Assembly: GCA_944385055.1 (NCBI GenBank)
Contig: CALWVT010000006.1
Location: 62,001 to 126,000, forward strand
DNA: 64,000 nucleotides
Source of the DNA: an uncultured Clostridia bacterium
GTDB lineage: Bacteria; Bacillota; Clostridia; Oscillospirales; Acutalibacteraceae
Reading direction: 5' to 3'
This document shows, in pieces, positions 57,499 through 64,000 of this stretch; the first letter of the stretch is position 1; every line of letters begins with the position of its first letter. The notes under the pieces are model-generated. The model had not been told where the DNA came from. It worked only from the letters and a program-made list of their open reading frames with translations, and made no database searches. Both the position numbers and the translations under genes were made by a program.

Positions 57499-58191
57499 AT
57501 GAAGTATTCCGCAGAAGTGGAAAAGATGTGCACAGTCACCAAGGGCCCGAAGCACGGCCCCGCCCCCATCCCCGAAGAGGGCAAGTGGGTCAAGGCGTAT
57601 GAGATTAAGGACATCTCCGGCCTGACGCACGGCGTGGGCTGGTGTGCACCGCAGCAGGGCGCCTGCAAGCTGACGCTCAATGTGAAAAACGGCATCGTTG
57701 AGGAAGCACTGGTGGAGACGATCGGCTGCTCCGGCATGACGCATTCCGCCGCCATGGCCGCGGAGATCCTGCCGGGCAAAACAATCCTCGAATGCCTGAA
57801 CACGGACCTTGTGTGCGACGCCATCAACGTTGCCATGCGCGAGCTGTTTAAGCAGATCGTTTACGGCCGCAGCCAGACGGCGTTCTCGGAGGACGGCCTG
57901 CCGATCGGCTCCGGCCTCGAAGACCTCGGCAAGGGCCTGCGCAGCCAGGTCGGCACGATGTTCAGCACGAAGGTCAAGGGCGTGCGCTACATGGAGATGG
58001 CCGAAGGCTATGTCACGAAGATGGCGCTCGATGAGAACGATGAAGTCATCGGCTACCAGTTTGTCAAGGTCGGCAAAATGCTCGAGGACATCCGCCACGG
58101 CATGAGCCCGGACGAAGCGTACCAGAAGAACATCGGTCAGTACGGCCGTTTCGACGGCGCGGCCAAGTACATCGATCCCCGCGAGGAATGA
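57499..58191 (+). CDS. NifU-like iron-sulfur scaffold-fold protein, partner of GGGtGRT protein
   Basis: 230 residues. The central part has the IscU/NifU N-terminal fold pattern with cysteines at the three expected places: GWCAPQQGACKLTL, ETIGCSGMTHSAAMAAEIL and CLNTDLVCDAINVAMRELF. The N-terminus (KGPKHGPAPIPEEGKWVKAYE) and a C-terminal segment of about 90 residues (EMAEGYVTKMALDENDEVIGYQFVKVG) are extra compared with IscU. It probably binds an iron-sulfur cluster, but it is not next to a desulfurase. It is always the upstream gene of GGGtGRT in loci I remember. The start at 57499 follows CGAAAGGAGTATCGCT. Codon bias indicates high expression. Confidence 0.82.
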   Translation: MKYSAEVEKMCTVTKGPKHGPAPIPEEGKWVKAYEIKDISGLTHGVGWCAPQQGACKLTLNVKNGIVEEALVETIGCSGMTHSAAMAAEILPGKTILECLNTDLVCDAINVAMRELFKQIVYGRSQTAFSEDGLPIGSGLEDLGKGLRSQVGTMFSTKVKGVRYMEMAEGYVTKMALDENDEVIGYQFVKVGKMLEDIRHGMSPDEAYQKNIGQYGRFDGAAKYIDPREE

Positions 58192-58218
58192 GAGACGGAA
58201 TAAGGAGGACAAACTGCA

Positions 58219-59229
58219 ATGGCGAATGATGTCATGTTCGAGGGAAAAGAAAGAAGAATGCCGAAAATCGAGAAATTCCTGGCGGAAAACGGCCTGGGCT
58301 CTCTCGAAGAGGCGCGCGATCTGTGCCTTTCCAAGGGCATTGACGTGGAAAAGATTGTAAAGGGCGTGCAGCCCATCGCGTTTGACAACGCCGTTTGGGC
58401 GTACACGCTGGGCGTTGCGCTGGCGTTGAAGACCGGCGTTGACTCCGCCGCGCAGGCCAGCGAAATCATCGGCCGCGGCCTGCAGGCATTCTGCGTGCCG
58501 GGCTCCGTTGCGGAAAATCGCAAGGTGGGCCTGGGCCACGGCAACCTCGGCGCGCGCCTGCTGCGCGACGAGACGAAGTGCTTCGCTTTCCTGGCCGGCC
58601 ACGAGTCCTTCGCGGCGGCGGAAGGTGCCATTGGCATCGCGCGCACCGCAAACCGCGCGCGCAAAGAGCCCCTGCGCGTCATTTTGAACGGCTTGGGCAA
58701 GGACGCGGCGTACATCATCTCCCGCGTCAACGGCTTTACGTATGTGAAGACGGATTACGATTATTACAGCGATGAGCTGACGATCGTTGAAGAGCGCCCG
58801 TTCTCCGACGGCGAGCGCGCGGCGATCAAGTGCTACGGCGCGAACGACGTCAACGAAGGCGTCGCGATCATGCGCCACGAGAGCGTTGACGTGTCCATCA
58901 CGGGCAACTCGACGAACCCGGTGCGTTTCCAGCATCTGGTGGCCGGCACGTACAAGAAGTGGTGCACGGAGAACAACAAGCCCTACTTCTCGGTCGCTTC
59001 CGGCGGCGGCACGGGCCGCACGCTGCACCCGGACAACATGGGTGCGGGCCCGGCTTCTTACGGTTTGACGGACTCCTTGGGCCGCGTCCACGGCGACGCA
59101 CAGTTCGCGGGTTCCTCCTCGGTGCCGGCGCACGTGGAAATGATGGGCCTGATCGGCATGGGCAACAACCCGATGGTCGGCGCGACGGTCGCCTGCGCGG
59201 TTGCGGTTTACGAGGCCTGCAAGAAGTAA
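58219..59229 (+). CDS. GGGtGRT protein, function unknown
   Basis: 336 residues, soluble. It carries the family name motif, GGGTGRT in FSVASGGGTGRTLHPDNMG (about 265-283), and LGHGNLGARLLRDETKCFAFLAGHESFAAAEGA in two parts. The glycine-rich stretches look like nucleotide or cofactor loops, but I know no assigned activity. The family is described from gut Firmicutes and some spirochaetes. The gene lies 27 bp after the NifU-like gene and is probably co-transcribed and co-functional with it. The start follows AAGGAGGACAAACTGCA. Codon usage resembles that of PFOR, so the product is probably abundant. Confidence 0.85.
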   Translation: MANDVMFEGKERRMPKIEKFLAENGLGSLEEARDLCLSKGIDVEKIVKGVQPIAFDNAVWAYTLGVALALKTGVDSAAQASEIIGRGLQAFCVPGSVAENRKVGLGHGNLGARLLRDETKCFAFLAGHESFAAAEGAIGIARTANRARKEPLRVILNGLGKDAAYIISRVNGFTYVKTDYDYYSDELTIVEERPFSDGERAAIKCYGANDVNEGVAIMRHESVDVSITGNSTNPVRFQHLVAGTYKKWCTENNKPYFSVASGGGTGRTLHPDNMGAGPASYGLTDSLGRVHGDAQFAGSSSVPAHVEMMGLIGMGNNPMVGATVACAVAVYEACKK

Positions 59230-59266
59230 GTTTTTTGCAAGTTTTAACTGCAATCGATCCTTTCGA

Positions 59267-59312
59267 CAAAAAGAGCACAGGGCTTTCCCGGGAGGGGGGC
59301 TCTGTGCTTTTT
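59267..59312 (+). terminator. Intrinsic terminator of the NifU-like/GGGtGRT operon
   Basis: AGAGCACAG pairs with CTGTGCT around a GC-rich loop, followed by TTTTT. Confidence 0.82.
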
Positions 59313-59416
59313 GCGCAGAAGGGGGGCTGCGGCCCGAGCGCGTCGAAGAAACCAGAAAAATTTTAGAGAGAGCCGCAGGAGGACAAAAGACCGGGTCTGC
59401 ACAGCGCCATTTCAGA

Positions 59417-59446
59417 ATAAAAAAGCGGCGCTTGCAGGAGCGCCGC
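59417..59446 (-). terminator. Terminator of the holin-like toxin mRNA
   Basis: On the minus strand GCGGCGCT pairs with AGCGCCGC, then TTTTTT. It overlaps the -35 of the antisense RNA promoter, so the toxin transcript runs across the whole antisense gene. Confidence 0.75.
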
Positions 59447-59460
59447 AAATGTGGTATAAT
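59432..59460 (+). promoter_or_regulatory. Promoter of the antisense antitoxin-like RNA
   Basis: TTGCAG (59432-59437), 17 bp, extended -10 TGGTATAAT (core 59455-59460). It is one of the best promoters in the window, yet no protein start follows. Confidence 0.8.
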
Positions 59461-59466
59461 AAGTGA

Positions 59467-59562
59467 AGAAAATAACCGACCGCAAAAGCGGTTGCCTCAG
59501 ATTTTAGAATCCGCCCAAAATGGGCTGCCTACTCTGCCTGGCTCGCAGGGTAGGCTTTTTTA
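59467..59562 (+). ncRNA. Antisense RNA, probable type I antitoxin
   Basis: A transcript of about 95 nt is predicted from the promoter at 59432 to a terminator formed by GCCTACTCTGC (59527-59537) and GCAGGGTAGGC (59545-59555) with six T. Inside are hairpins ACCGC-AAAA-GCGGT and GCCC-AAAAT-GGGC. It has no plausible reading frame. It is convergent with the toxin mRNA, overlaps the toxin stop codon and is fully complementary to the toxin 3' UTR, the arrangement of txpA/ratA and bsrG/SR4. A second copy lies at 39827. Confidence 0.75.
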
Positions 59563-59649
59563 TTCCTTGCACTTCAAAAAATACGCGAGGAATGCCAGCA
59601 GGAGATTTCCTGCCTGGATGAGAAGATGAAGGATCTCATACATGCTCAT
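59560..59649 (-). CDS. Holin-like toxic peptide of a type I toxin-antitoxin locus
   Basis: 29 residues. MSMYEILHLLIQAGNLLLAF opens the peptide, and it ends in LAYFLKCKE. It is one membrane helix with a short charged tail, the pattern of TxpA/BsrG/holin-like toxins, which depolarise or disturb the membrane. The ATG at 59649 follows AAAGGGGGTGATGCAG. An ATG 6 bp upstream is too near the ribosome binding site. The stop codon lies within the terminator of the opposing antisense RNA. It has its own strong promoter (59726-59754) and a long 3' UTR ending at 59417. Toxicity is inferred, not shown. Confidence 0.72.
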   Translation of the reverse strand: MSMYEILHLLIQAGNLLLAFLAYFLKCKE

Positions 59650-59725
59650 CTGCATCACCCCCTTTTTCCAAATGCAAAGAAAAAGAAGGCAGCCGCCCTG
59701 TTGTGCGGTTATTTTCTTCCTAAAA

Positions 59726-59754
59726 AGTATAGCAGATTTTGACGTTTGGTGCAA
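59726..59754 (-). promoter_or_regulatory. Promoter of the holin-like toxin gene
   Basis: On the minus strand TTGCAC (59754-59749), 17 bp, TATACT (59731-59726). The leader is about 70 nt. Confidence 0.75.
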
Positions 59755-59788
59755 GCAGGGTGCCAGCGCCTCTAGCCCGCCGCCTTTT

Positions 59789-60271
59789 TTACGTCTTTTT
59801 CGAGCGCTTTTCCCGCAGGCTTTTGAAAAACGCCTTCAAAAGCGCCGCGCTCTCGCCGGCCAAAAGCCCGCTTTCGACGGCGGGGCGGTGGTTGTAGCCG
59901 AGCGAAAACAAATCCACCACCGACCCGCACGACCCCGCCTTCGGGTCCGGCGCACCGAAGACGACCCGCGGGATGCGCGCGTTGACGATTGCGCCCGCAC
60001 ACATCGGGCACGGCTCGAGCGTCACATACAGCGTGCACTGCCACAGCCGCCAGCCGCCGAGCACGCGGCACGCCTCGTCGATTGCGAGAAGCTCCGCATG
60101 GCACAGCGCGTTTTTGCCCGTTTCGCGGCGGTTATATCCTTCCGCGATGTTTATGCCCTTCCAGACGACAACCGCGCCGACCGGCACTTCACCGAGCGAC
60201 GCGGCCTTTTCGGCAAGTTCCAGCGCGCGGTGCATGAAGCTCTCGTCCGCCCGCGTAAACCCAGGGTTCAT
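59789..60271 (-). CDS. tadA: tRNA-specific adenosine deaminase TadA
   Basis: 160 residues. It converts A34 to inosine in the anticodon of tRNA-Arg(ACG). The zinc-dependent deaminase signature is complete: CHAELLAIDEA (His/Glu) and PCPMCAGAI (two Cys). The N-terminus FMHRALELAEKAASLGEVPVGAVVV is typical. Start 60271 was chosen because it overlaps the CPBP-protease stop as ATGA and because homologues begin here; a longer frame upstream is spurious. It is the second gene of a two-gene operon. A free-nucleoside deaminase role is less likely given the tRNA-type N-terminus. Confidence 0.94.
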   Translation of the reverse strand: MNPGFTRADESFMHRALELAEKAASLGEVPVGAVVVWKGINIAEGYNRRETGKNALCHAELLAIDEACRVLGGWRLWQCTLYVTLEPCPMCAGAIVNARIPRVVFGAPDPKAGSCGSVVDLFSLGYNHRPAVESGLLAGESAALLKAFFKSLREKRSKKT

Positions 60272-61290
60272 ACGATCCCTCCCAGCGCGAAGGCCGACGA
60301 AATCCCGCCGTATAAAAGCATCACCCAGCCGCCCAGGCTGCAGAAAATCTGCGCGCAGCGCTGCGAAAGCGGGCTTTCGAATGAAATGTGCACAAGCTGC
60401 AGCGTCTTCGTGCCAAACCACCGCAGGCACAAAAAGAGCGCGACAATCCCCAAGGCCACGAAGAAAAAGGTGTAGGCGTCCACATAAAGGCTAGCCGCCG
60501 CGCCGCCCCACAGCGTCGCGACCGTCGTGTAAAACGTCGCGAGGAAGTTGTTCGCGCCGTGCAGCAGCACGCACCACCAGAGGTTATCCGTGCGCACACG
60601 CACGTAGCTCAGCACAAGCCCCACCAGGAACGCGAAGACGAACTGTTCGACGTTGCCGTGGTAAAGGCCGAACAGCACCGCGCTTACGACGATCGCGAAG
60701 CCGTCGCCGTACGGGCGCAGGACCCCGAGCACGACGCCGCGGAATAGAAATTCCTCCGTCAAGGGCGCCGCGAGCGCGCTGTACACGAGGCCGAACGCGA
60801 GCCCCCAGCCCGTTTGGACTTCCGGCATCGACGGCGTGTGGGAGAGGCGGAACCAGTCGAGCAGCCGGGACACAAGGTCAACCGGGAAATTCGCCGCGAG
60901 GATGGCCCCGAACGCCGCGAGCAGCAAAAGCCCCGCCGCAAGCCCCGAAAGCCCGACCGCCTTCGGCCTGGACTGCGGCAGGAAAATCCCGAGCGGCTGC
61001 CCGCTTCTGCGCGCGGCATACACGTAAAAAAGCGGCACGAGCGCGAGCGTCAGATAGACGGCGCACCCCCATGCGGTCGCGAGGTCGCCCGTGTATGCGC
61101 CAAAGCGCAGAAGCAAAATCTGCATCAGCACGGAAAAGCACTGCATGCACAAAAGGGCCGCAAAGATCAAAAGCGACGCCCGTCCCACGGCGCGGCGGGC
61201 CCCTTTGCGCTCGACGCGCCGCGCTTCGCGGTGTTCCTCGCGCTCGAGAAAGGCGAGCAGCTTCTGTTCGGTCTGCGGGGAAATCGGCAT
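60268..61290 (-). CDS. CPBP family intramembrane metalloprotease
   Basis: 340 residues, about eight membrane helices. The catalytic motifs are TEEFLFRGVVLGVL (EExxxR), FGLYHGNVEQFVFAF (the first conserved His) and VLLHGANNF (the second). Family members process prenylated or membrane-bound peptides; in Gram-positive bacteria some give immunity to bacteriocins, but no bacteriocin gene is nearby. The start at 61290 follows AAAAAGGAGGCTTTTCC. It is coupled to tadA by a 4 bp overlap, an association without obvious functional meaning. Confidence 0.88.
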   Translation of the reverse strand: MPISPQTEQKLLAFLEREEHREARRVERKGARRAVGRASLLIFAALLCMQCFSVLMQILLLRFGAYTGDLATAWGCAVYLTLALVPLFYVYAARRSGQPLGIFLPQSRPKAVGLSGLAAGLLLLAAFGAILAANFPVDLVSRLLDWFRLSHTPSMPEVQTGWGLAFGLVYSALAAPLTEEFLFRGVVLGVLRPYGDGFAIVVSAVLFGLYHGNVEQFVFAFLVGLVLSYVRVRTDNLWWCVLLHGANNFLATFYTTVATLWGGAAASLYVDAYTFFFVALGIVALFLCLRWFGTKTLQLVHISFESPLSQRCAQIFCSLGGWVMLLYGGISSAFALGGIV

Positions 61291-61419
61291 GGAAAAGCCT
61301 CCTTTTTCAACACGGATGTTTCGTGTCCCAGTATACCACAAAGGGGGCACCCGTTTCAAATCTCCGGCGCCGGATGGGCGTTCACAGTCTTTTTACTTTC
61401 TTTTTATAGCGGGCTATGG

Positions 61420-61425
61420 TATAAT
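61420..61425 (+). promoter_or_regulatory. Extended -10 promoter of secA
   Basis: TATAAT preceded by TGG (extended -10), with no clear -35. The leader is about 50 nt. Confidence 0.55.
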
Positions 61426-61482
61426 AATACGGTATGCGAAATCCGAAAAGCAATCTGTGCTCTATTGTAATGAGGTGACACA

Positions 61483-64000
61483 ATGCCAAATCATATTTTG
61501 ACGAAAGTTTTCGGCAATTACAGCAAGCGCGAGATCAAGCGGATTAAACCGAAGGTCGAAGCGGTGCTCGCGCTCGAAGACAAATACAAGGGCATGACCG
61601 ACGAGGAGTTAAAGGCCCAGACCCCCGCACTGAAAGCGCGTCTGGCAAACGGCGAAAGCCTCGACGACATCCTGCCCGACGCGTTCGCCGTCTGCCGCGA
61701 GGCCAGCGCGCGCGTGCTCGAAATGCGCCATTTCCCCGTGCAGATTTTAGGCGGCATCGTTTTGCACCAGGGCCGCATCGCGGAGATGAAGACCGGCGAA
61801 GGCAAGACCCTCGTCGCGACGCTGCCCGCTTACCTCAACGGCCTTTCCGGCAAGGGTGTCCACATCGTGACGGTCAACGATTACCTGGCCCGCCGCGACA
61901 GCGAGTGGATGGGCAAGGTCTACCGGTTTTTGGGGCTTACCGTCGGCCTGATTACCCACGACAAGGACAACGCCGCGCGCCACGAAGCGTACGACGCCGA
62001 CATTACCTACGGCACGAACAACGAGTTCGGCTTCGATTACCTGCGCGACAACATGGTCATCTACAAGGAAGACAAGGTCCAGCGCGGCCACAACTTCGCG
62101 ATCGTCGACGAAGTGGACTCGATCTTGATCGATGAAGCGCGCACGCCGCTGATCATTTCCGGCCCGGGCGACAAATCGACCGAGATGTACACGATCGCCG
62201 ACCGCTTCGCGCGCATTTTGCGCCCGGTCAAGGTCGCCGAGCTCGACTCTAAGGAAGACAACGACGCCGCCCACCAGGACGCCGATTACCTCGTCGACGA
62301 AAAGGCGAAGACCGCGACGTTGACCCCCTCGGGCATCAAGAAGGCCGAGGATTTCTTCCATGTGGACAACCTCATGGACGCCGAAAATATCAGCCTGCAG
62401 CACTACATCAACCAGGCCATCAAGGCGCGCGGCGTCATGACGCGCGACGTCGACTACGTCGTCAAGGACGGCGAGGTCATCATCGTCGACGAATTCACGG
62501 GCCGCTTGATGTACGGGCGCCGCTACAACGAGGGCCTGCACCAGGCCATCGAGGCGAAGGAAGGCGTCAAGGTCGCGCGCGAGAGCAAGACGCTCGCGAC
62601 GATCACGTTCCAGAACTATTTCCGCCTGTACGACAAGCTCTCCGGCATGACCGGCACGGCCATGACCGAGGAGGACGAATTCCGCGAGATCTACAAGCTC
62701 GACGTCATCGAGATCCCGACGAACAAGCCGATGATCCGCAAGGACCTGCCCGATGTCGTCTATAAGACGGAAAAGGCGAAGTTTAACGCCGTCATCGACG
62801 ACATCATCGAGCACCACAAGACGGGCCAGCCGGTCCTGGTCGGCACGATCTCGATCGAAAAGAGCGAACAGCTCTCGAAGATGCTCAAAGCCCGCGGCAT
62901 CCAGCACGTTGTATTGAACGCGAAATACCACGAGAAGGAAGCCGAGATCGTTGCGCAGGCGGGCCATTTGGGCGCCGTCACGATCGCGACGAACATGGCC
63001 GGCCGCGGCACCGACATCATGCTCGGCGGCAACAGCGAATATATGGCGAAATCCGAGATGCGCCGCCGCGGCTTCTCGGAGGAGCTCATCAACGAGGCGA
63101 CGTCGTACGGCGACACCGACGACGAGGAGATCTTAAACGCCCGCAAGACGTTCCGCGAGCTCGAGGATGCCTATAAGGAGAAAATCAAGCCCGAGGCCGA
63201 AAAGGTCCGCGAGGCCGGCGGGTTGTATATCATCGGCACGGAGCGCCACGAATCCCGCCGCATCGACAACCAGCTGCGCGGCCGCGCCGGCCGTCAGGGC
63301 GACCCGGGCATGAGCCGGTTCTATATCTCGCTGGAAGACGATTTGATGCGCCTGTTCGGCGGCGAGCGCGTCTCCGCGATGATGGAGACGTTAAACGTCG
63401 ACGACGATACGCCGCTCGAGACGAAGATGCTCTCGCGCACGATTGAGAACGCGCAGCGCAAGATTGAGGGCCGCAACTTTGCCATCCGCAAGGATGTTTT
63501 GAAGTACGACGACGTCAACTCCCGCCAGCGCGAGGTCATTTACAAGCAGCGCGACCAGGTGCTCAACGGCGAAAATGTCCACGAGCAGGTCATGCAGATG
63601 ATCGAGCAGGCGATCCAGAACCAGGTCAAGTCCTATCTGCCGATGGATGAGGACAACATCGACAACCCGCGCGACCACTGGAATTTACAGGGCCTGCGCG
63701 ACCGCTACCGCGGGTGGCTCATCGGCGAGGACGACCTGGTCTATACGGACGAGGAGCTCTCAAAGCTCACGCCCGACGACATTGCGAAGACGCTGTACGA
63801 GAAGGCCGTCGCAATCTGCGACCAGCGCGAGCAGCAGTTCGGTTCGGAAATCTGCCGCGAGCTCGAGCGCGTGATTCTGCTGAAGAACGTAGACCGCGAG
63901 TGGATGGACCACATCGACGCGAGCGAGGAGCTGCAGCGCGGCATCCGGCTGCGCGCCTACGGCCAGAAGGACCCGGTGGTCGAGTACCGCTTAGAGAGCT
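61483..64000 (+). CDS. secA: Preprotein translocase ATPase SecA, 3' end cut by the window
   Basis: 839 codons are visible and the frame is open at the right edge. SecA drives exported proteins through SecYEG with ATP. The N-terminus [14 protein letters not shown], Walker [11 protein letters not shown] (about 104-113), VNDYLARRD, the Walker [16 protein letters not shown] and the second-domain signatures [11 protein letters not shown] and [13 protein letters not shown] are all present. The C-terminal linker and any zinc motif lie beyond the window. The ATG at 61483 follows AATGAGGTGACACA. It has its own promoter. Confidence 0.97.
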   Translation, partial: MPNHILTKVFGNYSKREIKRIKPKVEAVLALEDKYKGMTDEELKAQTPALKARLANGESLDDILPDAFAVCREASARVLEMRHFPVQILGGIVLHQGRIAEMKTGEGKTLVATLPAYLNGLSGKGVHIVTVNDYLARRDSEWMGKVYRFLGLTVGLITHDKDNAARHEAYDADITYGTNNEFGFDYLRDNMVIYKEDKVQRGHNFAIVDEVDSILIDEARTPLIISGPGDKSTEMYTIADRFARILRPVKVAELDSKEDNDAAHQDADYLVDEKAKTATLTPSGIKKAEDFFHVDNLMDAENISLQHYINQAIKARGVMTRDVDYVVKDGEVIIVDEFTGRLMYGRRYNEGLHQAIEAKEGVKVARESKTLATITFQNYFRLYDKLSGMTGTAMTEEDEFREIYKLDVIEIPTNKPMIRKDLPDVVYKTEKAKFNAVIDDIIEHHKTGQPVLVGTISIEKSEQLSKMLKARGIQHVVLNAKYHEKEAEIVAQAGHLGAVTIATNMAGRGTDIMLGGNSEYMAKSEMRRRGFSEELINEATSYGDTDDEEILNARKTFRELEDAYKEKIKPEAEKVREAGGLYIIGTERHESRRIDNQLRGRAGRQGDPGMSRFYISLEDDLMRLFGGERVSAMMETLNVDDDTPLETKMLSRTIENAQRKIEGRNFAIRKDVLKYDDVNSRQREVIYKQRDQVLNGENVHEQVMQMIEQAIQNQVKSYLPMDEDNIDNPRDHWNLQGLRDRYRGWLIGEDDLVYTDEELSKLTPDDIAKTLYEKAVAICDQREQQFGSEICRELERVILLKNVDREWMDHIDASEELQRGIRLRAYGQKDPVVEYRLES

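Larger units (their letters stand above)
59465..59719. repeat. 14 bp inverted repeats at both 5' ends of the toxin-antitoxin locus
   Basis: GAAGAAAATAACCG at 59465-59478 on plus and the same sequence on minus at 59719-59706. Each copy begins 4-7 bp after its -10 element, so both RNAs start with nearly the same bases. Confidence 0.85.

Noticed and set aside
56650-59448. A 932-codon minus-strand frame covering the lipoprotein and running opposite the NifU-like and GGGtGRT genes
   Set aside because: Only the last 188 codons, after a lipoprotein signal and a ribosome binding site, are a gene. The rest is antisense to two clearly coding genes.
59560-59754. A 64-residue reading for the small toxin
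   Set aside because: The first 35 codons overlap the promoter and leader. A clear ribosome binding site stands before the ATG at 59649, and only the 29-residue part has toxin character.

Overview
The window is a 64 kb piece of a GC-rich, anaerobic, spore-forming Firmicute, most likely a clostridium of the Oscillospiraceae/Ruminococcaceae type. The signs are spoVAC-spoVAD, pyruvate:ferredoxin oxidoreductase, GTP-type PEP carboxykinase, strong AGGAGG ribosome binding sites, frequent GTG/TTG starts, sigma-A promoters (TTGACA-N17-TATAAT) and many intrinsic terminators. No rRNA, tRNA or CRISPR array was seen.

Layout. 1-1229: end of a pckG gene, cut by the window edge. 1377-8214 (minus): a polA-rlmA-glycosyltransferase-rimI-xre-tsaD operon with translational coupling. 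8476-16382: dusB, a proline-repeat membrane protein, a small conserved protein, a phosphohexomutase, spoVAC-spoVAD and a secreted C39-like protein. 16569-21287 (minus): NAD synthetase, a family 2 glycosyltransferase and a VanW-family wall protein. 21643-30346 (plus): a glycolipid-type glycosyltransferase and cysteine desulfurase-thiI-cinA, then a CinA-like fragment coupled to a serine hydrolase, and two flavin proteins. 30463-31908 (minus): a CorC-type protein. 32326-39709 (plus): PFOR, HtrA, two tandem DUF4190-type proteins and Lgt.

39.8-52.6 kb is the accessory part. It holds a LacI-regulated sugar operon (LacI, two permeases, binding lipoprotein, GH31 glycosidase) with two operators and a promoter I could place. 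Next to it is a visibly less GC-rich type I-C CRISPR-Cas remnant. Its cas3 is broken by a missing 5' end, a stop codon and a frameshift in the P-loop, while cas5, cas8c and cas7 are open. There is no cas4, cas1, cas2 or array. Chromosomal genes resume at 52.6 kb: MATE pump, glycosyltransferase, glycerate kinase, lipoprotein, the paired NifU-like and GGGtGRT genes, tadA, a CPBP protease and the start of secA.

The most unusual items are these. (1) A compact type I toxin-antitoxin locus at 59.4-59.75 kb: a 29-residue holin-like peptide and an antisense RNA, whose 5' ends share a 14 bp inverted repeat. (2) A second, orphan copy of that antisense RNA at 39.83-39.91 kb, whose toxin appears to have been lost at the edge of the sugar-operon island. 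(3) The conserved but uncharacterised NifU-like/GGGtGRT pair. (4) The array-less, Cas3-less Cascade. (5) A DtxR/IdeR-like iron box upstream of PFOR and tandem TTCACA repeats upstream of htrA.
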